Assembly: GCA_022790855.1 (NCBI GenBank)
Contig: JAAVYA010000028.1
Span: forward strand, 62,001-126,000
From: Lachnospiraceae bacterium
Lineage (GTDB): Bacteria > Bacillota > Clostridia > Lachnospirales > Lachnospiraceae
Reading direction: 5' to 3'
DNA length: 64,000 bases
In this document: piece by piece, positions 39,968 to 49,270 of the stretch
How positions within the stretch are numbered: the first letter of the stretch is position 1
Layout: every line of letters begins with the position of its first letter
The notes under the pieces: generated by a model
Databases searched by the model: none
What the model was told of the DNA's origin: nothing
Seen by the model: only the letters and a program-made list of their open reading frames with translations
Position numbers and translations under genes: made by a program

Positions 39968-42900
39968 ATGCGGATTGATTACACCGGAAGAAATGAAATT
40001 ATAACATCAAATACAGGAATCAATGTAAAAGGGCCTGATCAGGCCAAGGCAGATTCTGTGGCCCGGACATCTAAGCAAGAGGAAGGGCAGGACAGGATAG
40101 ACGGCGCATCCAGAGGATACGGCGTCACGGCTGCTACGGTAGAAAAGGCTCTTTTTTCCTTGGAATCAGAACTGGAAAAGGTAAAACAGGATGCAGGTTC
40201 CATAGATCTTGATTTAATCAAGACACAGATGGCGGTATTGTCCAACACCCTTACCGGGGAGGACGCCAAGCATCTCCATGAGAAAGGGTATTCTCTGAAT
40301 GATGCTCAGGCAGAGACCATCGTGACAGTGATGGATAAGATTAAGATGGAGCTTGCAAAGAGCGGGATGGATATCAGCGTATTTGGGGACGATTTGTCCA
40401 TGGATCAGTTGGAAGATATGACCGGGAATGCGGCTTCTGCGGCTCAGATGGCGTCTGATTTAAGACAGTGTGGGGAAGGGGAAATTGCCTATTTGACAGA
40501 GCATGAGCTGGAACCCACCATAGAGAATCTGTATTGGGCGCAGCATTCTGGCAGCAGCCGCAAAAGCAGCGATACATCCATGCTGGAGGATGCAAATCTC
40601 AGAAAACAGGTAGAGCAGATCATACAACAGGCGGGACTTCCGGTAAATGAGACAACCTTAGGTTATGGAGAACTGTTATTGGGGAACCAGATTCCTCTGA
40701 CACCGGAGAATATAAGCTATGCGGACCGGCTGACACACTTGAACCTCCCATTGGAGGAGGCAGAAATAGAACGGGCAATTTCCCAAGCGGTCTCGGAAGG
40801 AAGAGCGCCGGAGGAAGCTTATATGATGGAGGGCTTTAGTCTGGGTGAACGGGCACAGGCGGCCTGTCAGGTTGTGGAACAGGCAGACGATGAGGTTCTT
40901 GAGGATGTGGTATCTTCGGGAGAACCCGTCACCATAGAGTCTTTGGGCAATGCTCAGAAGAGACGGGAGGCTCTCACCCATGAAGGGTTCAAGGAGCAGA
41001 AAGAGCCAATAACCTCCGGGAATGCAGCAGAAGATGGGGAAGGACGGCTTCTTGCAGCCAGGCGGCAATTGGAAGAGATTCGCTTGATGATGACGTCCCA
41101 GGCCAATTACCGTCTTCTGAAAAAAGGGATATCCATTGAGACCAGGGATCTGGAACAACTGGTAGAAGATTTGAAGGAACTGGAAAATGATTATTATAAG
41201 GCTTTAATGGAAGAACAGGGGATAGAACCTACTCCCGAGAATACGTCATTGTTCCGGGAAACTGCGGAGAAGACACAAGCTCTGAAATGGTTCCCATCGT
41301 ATCTCATCGGGAGATATCTTACGGATACGCCCACGGTTTCCCAGATGTATGAAAGCGGAGCCGCCTTAAAAGCTTCTCTGGATCAGGCAAATCAGGCGTA
41401 TGAGACCATGATGACTGCCCCAAGGGCAGATTTGGGAGATTCTATCCGGAAGGCATTTTCAAATGTGGACGATATTTTGCGGGATCTTTCTTTGGAGCCT
41501 ACGGAGGTGAATCAAAGAGCCGTACGGATTTTGGCCTATAATCAGATGGAGATTACGCCGGAGCATATCGTCCAGGTGAAGGCGGCAGATGAAAAGATGC
41601 AGAATCTTTTCCGGAATATGAAGCCTGCCGTGGTGATGGAGATGATACGGGAAGGCATTAACCCGCTGGAGACAGATCTCAATACTCTCAACCAGAAAGC
41701 GGAAGAGATTGGAGATAGATTAGATTCCGGACAGGAAGAAAAATACAGCAGATATTTGTGGAAGCTAGAACAGAATCAAGAGATCTCCCCGGAAGAGAAA
41801 GAAAGCTATATCGGAATCTACCGGCTTTTGCGTCAGATTGAAAAGACAGACGGCGCAGTGATTGGGGCTGTGGTGAATCAGGGGGGAGAGCTTTCCCTGA
41901 GAAATCTTCTGACAGCAGTCCGCAGTAAGAAAAGCAGAGGATTGAACATAACGGTCAATGATGAATTTGGCGTTGCAGAAGAAGTTCACAGGAAGGATTT
42001 GAGTATTAGCCAGCAGATTGAAGCTTCCTATCAGACAGATTGTGGGAAGGAAGCATATCAGATGCTGGAACCTGAATATTTGGAGCAAAGTGTGAATACC
42101 GGAGAGTGGCAGGATCTAACGCCGGAAGAGCTTTTGTGGATGATGAAAGGCCAGCAGCAGGCCAGGCCGGAGGAAGAAGCATATTCCTACAGCCGGGAAT
42201 TGGAATTATTTGAGGGAAATCAGAGGGCGGAAGAGGCAGTTTTACAGATACTGAAGGATTATAATCAACCAGTGGACACCTGGCATATCCTTGCAGCGGG
42301 CCAGCTGATCCATAACAGGAATTCCGTATTCCGTAAGCTTTTTGATCATGAGCAGATGGAACAAAGTCCGGACCTTCAAGCTGCCAAAGAGAAAATTTTA
42401 CAGGAATTTGCCGAGGCGGTCAAAACGCCGGAGGATATGGCGAAGGCGCAGATCACTCTGGCAGAGACAGCAGAGCGCGTAATGGAAGGGATGATCAATG
42501 AGACAGACCTTTCAAGCCTTACGGTAGAAGAGTTGAAAATTACAAGAACCCAGATACAATTAAGCAGTTCCATGAGCAAGGAAGAAAATTATGCCGTTCC
42601 CGTGTTGATCGCAGATGAGATGACCAATGTGCAGTTGAAGATAGTAAGAGGGAAAAAGACCAGAGGTATGGTAGACGTCCTTTTTGAAACAGCGCGAATG
42701 GGAAAGGTTGCCGCCCGGTTTACCGTGTCGGAGCAGAGAATAGAAGGATTTCTGGCGTCTGATCGGGAGGAAACGGTGGAACAGCTCCGACAGCAGGAGG
42801 AGTGGCTGAGGGAGCAAATGACCGGGGAAGAAGGAAAAGAACTGCAATTCCATTATGTAAAGCAAGAGAATTTGGATTTGGCAGAATTCACAAGAGGGCA

Positions 42901-43009
42901 GCAGAACAGAATAGACGGACAGCAGGATTCGGAAGAATACCAGGTTCAGACAAAAGAACTTTATAACATGGCGAAATTATTTATAGAAACTGTAAAACAG
43001 GCAGCATAG
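39968..43009 (+). CDS. Large alpha-helical repeat protein (DUF6240-like) upstream of flagellin
   Basis: 1013 aa; degenerate repeats '.pT.en...a..l......iTPE.I.....'; 13 nt from flagellin ATG. Confidence 0.6.
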   Translation: MRIDYTGRNEIITSNTGINVKGPDQAKADSVARTSKQEEGQDRIDGASRGYGVTAATVEKALFSLESELEKVKQDAGSIDLDLIKTQMAVLSNTLTGEDAKHLHEKGYSLNDAQAETIVTVMDKIKMELAKSGMDISVFGDDLSMDQLEDMTGNAASAAQMASDLRQCGEGEIAYLTEHELEPTIENLYWAQHSGSSRKSSDTSMLEDANLRKQVEQIIQQAGLPVNETTLGYGELLLGNQIPLTPENISYADRLTHLNLPLEEAEIERAISQAVSEGRAPEEAYMMEGFSLGERAQAACQVVEQADDEVLEDVVSSGEPVTIESLGNAQKRREALTHEGFKEQKEPITSGNAAEDGEGRLLAARRQLEEIRLMMTSQANYRLLKKGISIETRDLEQLVEDLKELENDYYKALMEEQGIEPTPENTSLFRETAEKTQALKWFPSYLIGRYLTDTPTVSQMYESGAALKASLDQANQAYETMMTAPRADLGDSIRKAFSNVDDILRDLSLEPTEVNQRAVRILAYNQMEITPEHIVQVKAADEKMQNLFRNMKPAVVMEMIREGINPLETDLNTLNQKAEEIGDRLDSGQEEKYSRYLWKLEQNQEISPEEKESYIGIYRLLRQIEKTDGAVIGAVVNQGGELSLRNLLTAVRSKKSRGLNITVNDEFGVAEEVHRKDLSISQQIEASYQTDCGKEAYQMLEPEYLEQSVNTGEWQDLTPEELLWMMKGQQQARPEEEAYSYSRELELFEGNQRAEEAVLQILKDYNQPVDTWHILAAGQLIHNRNSVFRKLFDHEQMEQSPDLQAAKEKILQEFAEAVKTPEDMAKAQITLAETAERVMEGMINETDLSSLTVEELKITRTQIQLSSSMSKEENYAVPVLIADEMTNVQLKIVRGKKTRGMVDVLFETARMGKVAARFTVSEQRIEGFLASDREETVEQLRQQEEWLREQMTGEEGKELQFHYVKQENLDLAEFTRGQQNRIDGQQDSEEYQVQTKELYNMAKLFIETVKQAA

Positions 43010-43022
43010 AGGAGAAAAATAC

Positions 43023-44531
43023 ATGAAAGTAAATCATAATATGTCGGCAATGATTGCCAATAATCAGCTTTTGAGAAATGAGACAGGATTAAGCGATTCC
43101 ATTGAACGTCTGTCATCTGGATTGAAAATTAACCATGCATCGGACGATCCGGCAGGTATGGCAATTTCTACCAAAATGAAAGCGCAGGTCAAGGGGTTAG
43201 ACCAGGCGTCCAGAAATGCTTCTGATGGTATTTCGGTATTGGATGCGGCGGACGGAGCATTGGAAGAAGTAACCAGCATGCTTCAGAGAATGCGGGAATT
43301 AGCAGTTCAGGCAGCCAACGACGGCGTTTATTCGGAAGAAGATCAGGAGGCTATCCAGCTTGAAATAGAGTCTTTGACAGATGAGATTGGACGTATCTCC
43401 ACGGATACGGAATTTAATACGAAAAAACTTTTGGATGGAAGTCTGGATCAGAGGGTTTACGTAGACAGTCGGGAGATTCATAGAATCGATATTTCGGATT
43501 CCGTTTCTTCCGGAATGTATAAGGTGATGATGACTCAGGACGCCAGACAGGCCGTACTTACAGGAAATACCATTAATGCGACGGGCGATATACCCGCCGG
43601 GGTAATCAGCATCAACGGCGCGGATGTGGAAATTACAGAAGGCCAGGATTTGGACAGTGTATATGAAGCTCTGCGGGATGCAGCGGAACGCGGGGAAGTA
43701 AATGTGTTTGCAGCGGACGATCTGACCCATACGGACGGTAAGGCTGAAGATGCGGGCTATGTTCCGGGAGATTTTGCGGCAGGCAAATATTTGGTGTTTG
43801 TTTCCGATCGGTACGGAAGTTCTACGGAGATGAATATCACCTGTGATAATCAGTTTTTAGCAGATTATTTGGGAATCTCCACCAATGCAACGGTCAGAGG
43901 GCTGGATGCGGAATTGAGCCTGGATGAAGGATTTTCCAAACAGGCCAGCTATGTATGCGATGGAAATCAAGTGACCATTACCGACCGTAATGGGTTTAAG
44001 CTTTCCTTTGAAGCGGATCCGGGAGTGACGGGAACTACCTTTGTGGATAAGGGGGTAGATGATGTTGCGGCTGATGTAGAGGCCTCGGAGCCGGCGGATG
44101 CTCCGGTTCAGGAACTTAATTTTGATGTGACGGAAATCGGAACGATGACGCTGCAGATTGGGGCGAATGAGAACCAGGTGATGGAAGTCCGCATACCGGC
44201 AGTTTCCCCGGAATCCCTGTATATTGACGGAGTAAATGTCTGCACCGTTACAGGCGCCGACCGTGCGATCACTACCTATGACCGTGCGATCGCAAAAGTC
44301 GGCGAATCCAGATCACGTTTGGGCGCTTATACGAACCGATTGGAGCACGCCGTTGCCAGCCTGGATTCCACCGAAGAGAATATGACAGCCGCATTGTCCC
44401 GGGTGGAGGATGTGGATATGGCGGAAGAAATGTCAACGTATACGCAGTATACGGTGCTGTCCCAAGCCGCTACGGCAGTGCTGGCTCAGGCGAACGATAT
44501 TCCTCAGCAGGCTTTGCAGTTACTGCAGTAA
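43023..44531 (+). CDS. Flagellin with variable central insertion
   Basis: N-term 'MKVNHNMSAMIANNQLLRNETGLSDSIERLSSGLKINHASDDPAGMAIS', C-term 'GESRSRLGAYTNRLEHAVASLDSTEENMTAALSRVEDVDMAEEMS...VLAQANDIPQQALQLLQ'. Confidence 0.96.
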   Translation: MKVNHNMSAMIANNQLLRNETGLSDSIERLSSGLKINHASDDPAGMAISTKMKAQVKGLDQASRNASDGISVLDAADGALEEVTSMLQRMRELAVQAANDGVYSEEDQEAIQLEIESLTDEIGRISTDTEFNTKKLLDGSLDQRVYVDSREIHRIDISDSVSSGMYKVMMTQDARQAVLTGNTINATGDIPAGVISINGADVEITEGQDLDSVYEALRDAAERGEVNVFAADDLTHTDGKAEDAGYVPGDFAAGKYLVFVSDRYGSSTEMNITCDNQFLADYLGISTNATVRGLDAELSLDEGFSKQASYVCDGNQVTITDRNGFKLSFEADPGVTGTTFVDKGVDDVAADVEASEPADAPVQELNFDVTEIGTMTLQIGANENQVMEVRIPAVSPESLYIDGVNVCTVTGADRAITTYDRAIAKVGESRSRLGAYTNRLEHAVASLDSTEENMTAALSRVEDVDMAEEMSTYTQYTVLSQAATAVLAQANDIPQQALQLLQ

Positions 44532-44546
44532 GGACAGGAGCAGAAG

Positions 44547-45023
44547 ATGGAAGCTACCCAGAAAAAAGAATTTACCAGGCGCATCAGCAACAGCAACCGC
44601 GGCGGACTGATCGTGGTGATATACGATATCTTTTTTGCCTATGCCTGGGAGGTCAGGGAGGCGTATGAGAAGCAAGATCATGACGCTTTCTTGGCTGGCC
44701 TCAGGAAGGCCCAGCAGGCCGTTACCCAGCTAAAAGACGGCTTGGATTTCCGCTATCCCATAGCAAAAGAGCTGTATCCTTTGTATCAGTTTGCGTTAAG
44801 GCAGTTGTCAACCTGCTTTTATCAGAGAGATACCAAAGGATTGGATGCAGCAGAAAAGGTTCTGAGGAACCTGTATGTGGGCTTTGTGGAAGCGGCAAAA
44901 CAAGATACGTCAGAACCTTTAATGAAACATACTCAGCAGGTTGTGGCTGGGATGACCTATCAGAGGGGGAGCTTAACGGAGACCCTTCAAGACCCAAGCA
45001 GTTCCAGAGGATTCTTTGCGTAA
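44547..45023 (+). CDS. FliS-like flagellar export chaperone
   Basis: Immediately after flagellin; 'LIVVIYDIFFAYAWEVREAYEKQD...A..VTQLKDGLDF' FliS-like helices. Confidence 0.65.
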   Translation: MEATQKKEFTRRISNSNRGGLIVVIYDIFFAYAWEVREAYEKQDHDAFLAGLRKAQQAVTQLKDGLDFRYPIAKELYPLYQFALRQLSTCFYQRDTKGLDAAEKVLRNLYVGFVEAAKQDTSEPLMKHTQQVVAGMTYQRGSLTETLQDPSSSRGFFA

Positions 45024-45247
45024 GAATCCTCGATCTGCTTTACCCTCCCCAATAAAAATTTATATCGAAGCTGTACGGCATTCACTTGATAAATACAGCT
45101 GTCGATTAAATCTGGGTCTACCACGTTTTCAAAATTAGCGTAAGCAAGATCCAGATCGCTTTTGGTCTTTTTCAGATCATCTAAAAGTAAGGCATAATTT
45201 TCTTCATTTTCGGTTGTTTGTTTAAAAATACGAATCAAAGTTTTCAC
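44987..45247 (-). CDS. DUF2508 (YaaL-like) protein
   Basis: 86 aa; 'LDDLKKTKSDLDLAYANFENVVDPDLIDSCIYQVNAVQLRYKFLL'. Confidence 0.75.
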   Translation of the reverse strand: MKTLIRIFKQTTENEENYALLLDDLKKTKSDLDLAYANFENVVDPDLIDSCIYQVNAVQLRYKFLLGRVKQIEDSYAKNPLELLGS

Positions 45248-45375
45248 TTCCTTTACGGTAATGAATTACCTCTTTTTACTAAGTATAATCAGTAATTTCC
45301 AAACTATACAAAAAACGGAATAAAAAATAGAAAACAGTATATATTTTATTAAAGGATGTACAAGGAAAAAGATAT

Positions 45376-45642
45376 ATGGATTACGGAGTAATTGCAATTG
45401 TGGCGATTTGCGCTTTGGTGCTTATGATCGGAGCGTTAAAGCAAAAATCGAAAGTAGTATTTCAATTTGTAATGCGGGGGGCTGTCGGGCTGGTATGCAT
45501 TTATTTTTGTAATGAATTTTTGGAAACAAGGCAGTTGGCCTTTACCGTAGGCATAAATCCTGTGAGCTTTTTGACAGCCGGATGCCTTGGAATAGGCGGG
45601 GTTTTATTGCTTTATGGAATTATGTTTTACCAGACCTTGTGA
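45376..45642 (+). CDS. BofA-family pro-sigmaK processing inhibitor
   Basis: Two-TM small protein, C-term 'GINPVSFLTAGCLGIGGVLLLYGI' typical of BofA; next to DUF2508 gene as in other Firmicutes. Confidence 0.8.
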   Translation: MDYGVIAIVAICALVLMIGALKQKSKVVFQFVMRGAVGLVCIYFCNEFLETRQLAFTVGINPVSFLTAGCLGIGGVLLLYGIMFYQTL

Positions 45643-45736
45643 AAATATTACAAAATTTGGAAAAAAAGTATAAAATAGTAGACAAATCCAACACCATACT
45701 CTATAATCAACCCAACAAATACAAGTGAGGTGATGA

Positions 45737-46252
45737 ATTGGGGCTTTAAAGATTTCGTGGACGCTGCTGTTGCTGCTGATAGCTGTTTTCACGGATATTC
45801 GTACCGGCAAGGTCAGGAACCGGCTGATTTGTCTTGGTATTGGCACAGGTTTTTTATTTCAAATATGGGAGTTTGGAATGATGGGCCTATTTTGGTCCGG
45901 AGTGCGGATCTTCTTTCCGGTTATCATATTATTTCTTTTATTTCTTATGCATGCGCTTGGCGCAGGCGACATCAAATTGTTTTCCATGATTGGGAGTATT
46001 TGGAACTTGAAAGTGTTATGTTATTGTATGATTTTTTCATTTCTAACCGGAGCAGTATTTTCATTGCTAAAACTGCTTAATCAAAAAAATCTAATTTCTC
46101 GTATTCTTTACTTTTGCCGTTATATCAAAACTTCTCTGGAAACCAGATGTATAGGTGTTTATGAACGGCAGTCTGATGGGAAGCAAAATACCATTTGTTT
46201 TACAATAGCAATCCTGGTAGGATTTTGTATCGCCATGGAGGTGGTGAATTGA
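45737..46252 (+). CDS. Prepilin peptidase (A24, Tad type); start codon uncertain (ATT 45737 or TTG 45770)
   Basis: 'FTDIRTGKVRNRLI' and GxGD 'ALGAGDIKLFSMIG'; gaggtga RBS 4 nt before ATT 45737. Confidence 0.8.
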   Translation: MGALKISWTLLLLLIAVFTDIRTGKVRNRLICLGIGTGFLFQIWEFGMMGLFWSGVRIFFPVIILFLLFLMHALGAGDIKLFSMIGSIWNLKVLCYCMIFSFLTGAVFSLLKLLNQKNLISRILYFCRYIKTSLETRCIGVYERQSDGKQNTICFTIAILVGFCIAMEVVN

Positions 46253-47250
46253 AAAAAGTGACAATTGCGGTCTGTGATGGACAGGATGCATACAGAGAAC
46301 GGCTGGCAGAGTATTTTATGCGCAGAAAGGCTGATCAAGCGCGGATTGATTCCTATTCTGTCCGAAGGCAGTTTACAGATCGGCAGAAGGAAGCCCCCTT
46401 TGATATTGTACTTTGGAGTAAGGGCTTTGAAGGAATTGTTCCTAAAGAAGGGACAGGCAGTCTTTTTATTTTTCTAAGTGATTCTCCGGATGTGGAGGAG
46501 TCCGCTATTTTCAAGTATCAGCCCGCAGAAGAGATTTGGAGGGAAATGTTTGCGTTTTATATGGAATTGGGGAAAAAGAACGGATACAGATCCCGGAAGC
46601 AAACAGAGATGATTGGGATCTATTCTCCCACCCACAGCAGGCTTAGGACGCCTTTTGCATTGACCATGGCGCAGCTTATGGCTTCTGAGAAAAAGGCGCT
46701 TTATGTGAACCTGGGGGAATGGGCCGGGTTTGGGGGATGGATGGAAGAGAGTTATCACAGGGATCTGGCAGACTTACTGTATTTGATTTCCAATCATGGC
46801 GTACAGGTACGGGGGATTTTGGAAAGTGTGATTTATTCCGTAAACCATATGGATTATATTCCCCCTATGGCAGATGCGCAGCTTCTTTGTGAAACTCCGG
46901 CGGAGGATTATCTCAAATTGCTGTTTTTATTAGCAGAGAAAAGTGAATATGAGGGAATTATTTTGGACTTTGGGATCATGGTTCCGGGATTTTTCAATCT
47001 GCTGGAACATTGTACCAGCATTTACGGTGTAATTGACGCAGGGGCAATGGCCAGAGGCCAGTGCATACAGTTTGAAGAGAGCATGGCAAAGCGCGGTATG
47101 AACGAAATTTTGGATAAAATTATATCCGTGGCTTTTACAGCGGCAGATTCTCAGCTACTGGAGCAGGAGCCGGTGATGCAGCAATGGCTTTACGGCAGAT
47201 TGGGGGATCGGGTAAGAGCCGCCCGGTATGGACAGTATGGAGCAGATTAG
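46249..47250 (+). CDS. CpaE/TadZ-like ParA-family protein
   Basis: TTG 46249 with ggaggtgg RBS; receiver-like N-terminus, MinD-like C-terminus, synteny with cpaF. Confidence 0.65.
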   Translation: MKKVTIAVCDGQDAYRERLAEYFMRRKADQARIDSYSVRRQFTDRQKEAPFDIVLWSKGFEGIVPKEGTGSLFIFLSDSPDVEESAIFKYQPAEEIWREMFAFYMELGKKNGYRSRKQTEMIGIYSPTHSRLRTPFALTMAQLMASEKKALYVNLGEWAGFGGWMEESYHRDLADLLYLISNHGVQVRGILESVIYSVNHMDYIPPMADAQLLCETPAEDYLKLLFLLAEKSEYEGIILDFGIMVPGFFNLLEHCTSIYGVIDAGAMARGQCIQFEESMAKRGMNEILDKIISVAFTAADSQLLEQEPVMQQWLYGRLGDRVRAARYGQYGAD

Positions 47251-48448
47251 AAAAGAAGTAATGGGACAGCTTGACCTTACCAGAGAAGTGCCGGATGAGG
47301 AGGTTTTGTCCGTCATTGACGAAGCTGTCTGCAAACGGGCCAGGGAGGAGGTATTGTCATTACAGAGCCGCAGGGAACTACGGACGGAAGTATTCTATTC
47401 GCTGAGACGCCTGGATATGCTTCAGGAGCTTTTGGAAGATGAAGAGATCACGGAGATTATGGTAAATGGGGCGGACCATATTTTTTATGAAAAGAAAGGG
47501 CGCCTTCTGCGGTGGCAAAAAAAGTTTTCCTCACGGGAGAAGCTAGAAGATGTCATTCAGCAAATTGCGGCAGGCAATAACCGGGTAGTAAATGAATATA
47601 CGCCTATTGTAGATGCCAGACTGCGGGACGGCTCCCGGGTAAATATTGTTTTGGAGCCCATTGCGATTGATGGTTCCTGTATTTCCATACGAAAGTTTCC
47701 CAAACATCCCATTGGAATAGAAGATATGATTGCCTTTGGTTCTGTCAGCAAAGAGCTGGCGGAATATTTAGAGATCCTTGTGAAGGCAAAGTATAATATT
47801 TTTATCTCTGGAGGAACCGGGTCTGGGAAAACAACGCTTTTAAATGTATTGTCTGCGTTTATCCCGGAGGAGGAGCGGGTGATTACGATTGAAGATTCTG
47901 CAGAACTGCAGATTCAGAATATTCCCAATCTTGTTAGGCTGGAGACACGGAATGCTCCGATGGAGTCCGGGAATCAGATTACGATTCGGGATTTGATCAA
48001 AAGCGCCCTTCGGATGCGGCCGGACAGAATTGTAGTCGGGGAGATCCGGGGCGGGGAGGCTTTGGATATGCTGCAGGCAATGAATACGGGCCATGATGGT
48101 TCCTTAAGCACCGGCCATGCCAATGGATGTCGCGACATGTTAAGAAGAATTGAAACAATGGTGCTGATGGGAGTGGAATTGCCGTTGGATGCCGTCAGAG
48201 CCCAGATCGCTTCCGGCATTGACATACTGGTGCATTTGGGGAGGCTTAGGGACAGGAGCAGAAAAATATTAGATGTGATGGAGGTGATTGGATTTGAAGA
48301 TCATCAGATACGTGTGAATCCACTGTTTCAATTCCGGGAACTGGAAGAAGGGGGCGAGTACATTCGGGGATGCTGGGAAAAAGTAGGAAATTTGCAGCGC
48401 CGGGAGAAGCTGGAGGCGGCGGGCTTGACTATCGACGCTGCCAAATGA
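47228..48448 (+). CDS. cpaF: Tad pilus secretion ATPase CpaF/TadA
   Basis: Walker A 'ISGGTGSGKTTLLNVLSAFI', 'MRPDRIVVGEIRGGEALDMLQAMNTGHDGSLSTGHANG'. Confidence 0.95.
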   Translation: MDSMEQIRKEVMGQLDLTREVPDEEVLSVIDEAVCKRAREEVLSLQSRRELRTEVFYSLRRLDMLQELLEDEEITEIMVNGADHIFYEKKGRLLRWQKKFSSREKLEDVIQQIAAGNNRVVNEYTPIVDARLRDGSRVNIVLEPIAIDGSCISIRKFPKHPIGIEDMIAFGSVSKELAEYLEILVKAKYNIFISGGTGSGKTTLLNVLSAFIPEEERVITIEDSAELQIQNIPNLVRLETRNAPMESGNQITIRDLIKSALRMRPDRIVVGEIRGGEALDMLQAMNTGHDGSLSTGHANGCRDMLRRIETMVLMGVELPLDAVRAQIASGIDILVHLGRLRDRSRKILDVMEVIGFEDHQIRVNPLFQFRELEEGGEYIRGCWEKVGNLQRREKLEAAGLTIDAAK

Positions 48449-49161
48449 GCAAGGTATATGCAGTAAAAAGCATTGGAATGGCGCTGGTATTGTCTGCCGG
48501 GATTGCATGGCTCTTTTATCGAAATATAGCAGGAATGATAGTGGCGGCAATTCTTTGTCCGGTAATGTATCATTTACAAAAACAGGAGAATATTAGAAAA
48601 CGCCAGGAAACATTGAGAGGTCAGTTTAAGGAATGTATTCGGGTTGTGACAGCGTCTATGCAGGTGGGTTACTCTGTGGAAAATGCATTTTTGGAAGCCC
48701 AAAAAGAATTGGAACAGTTATTGGGGAGCCAGGCGGATATGTGCAGGGAATTAGTACAGATGAATCAGCAGATTCATTTAAATGTTCCAATCGAAGGGCT
48801 ATTGGAGAAGCTGGCATATCGAAGCGGGGTGGAGGAGATTTTCAGTTTTGGACAAGTATTTGGGTATGCCAAACGCAGCGGAGGGGACTTTCAGCGGATT
48901 CTCCGGGATACAGCCCAACGGATTACGGAGAAAACAGATTTGGAACAGGAAATAGGGACCATGATAGCCGGAAAGCGCATGGAGCAAAGAATTATGAACA
49001 TAATTCCCTTGGGAATTCTGTCTCTGATCAACTGGACTTCGCCGGAATTTTTGGAAATGATGTATGGAGGTATTTGGGGAAGAGTGTGCATGACAATTTG
49101 TTTGCTGGTATATGGAGGAGCGTATCTGCTGTCTCAAAAAATAGTAGATATCAGGATCTAG
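48445..49161 (+). CDS. Tad pilus TadB-like inner-membrane protein (type II secretion F domain)
   Basis: ATGA overlap with cpaF; T2SSF-like 'VENAFLEAQKELEQLLG..ADMCRELVQMNQQIHLNVPIEGLLEKLAYRS'. Confidence 0.82.
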   Translation: MSKVYAVKSIGMALVLSAGIAWLFYRNIAGMIVAAILCPVMYHLQKQENIRKRQETLRGQFKECIRVVTASMQVGYSVENAFLEAQKELEQLLGSQADMCRELVQMNQQIHLNVPIEGLLEKLAYRSGVEEIFSFGQVFGYAKRSGGDFQRILRDTAQRITEKTDLEQEIGTMIAGKRMEQRIMNIIPLGILSLINWTSPEFLEMMYGGIWGRVCMTICLLVYGGAYLLSQKIVDIRI

Positions 49162-49165
49162 TACA

Positions 49166-49260
49166 GCATTGTGTCATGCTGTATGGGCAAAGCAAGGGCA
49201 GCAAAGTACCATGCGTCGGCGGTCATGGCATTGTGTCATGCTGTATGGGCAAAGCAAGGG
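49166..49260. repeat. 33-bp perfect direct repeat (49166-49198 and 49228-49260)
   Basis: gcattgtgtcatgctgtatgggcaaagcaaggg x2, 62-bp period. Confidence 0.95.
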
Positions 49261-49270
49261 GGGACAGGAG

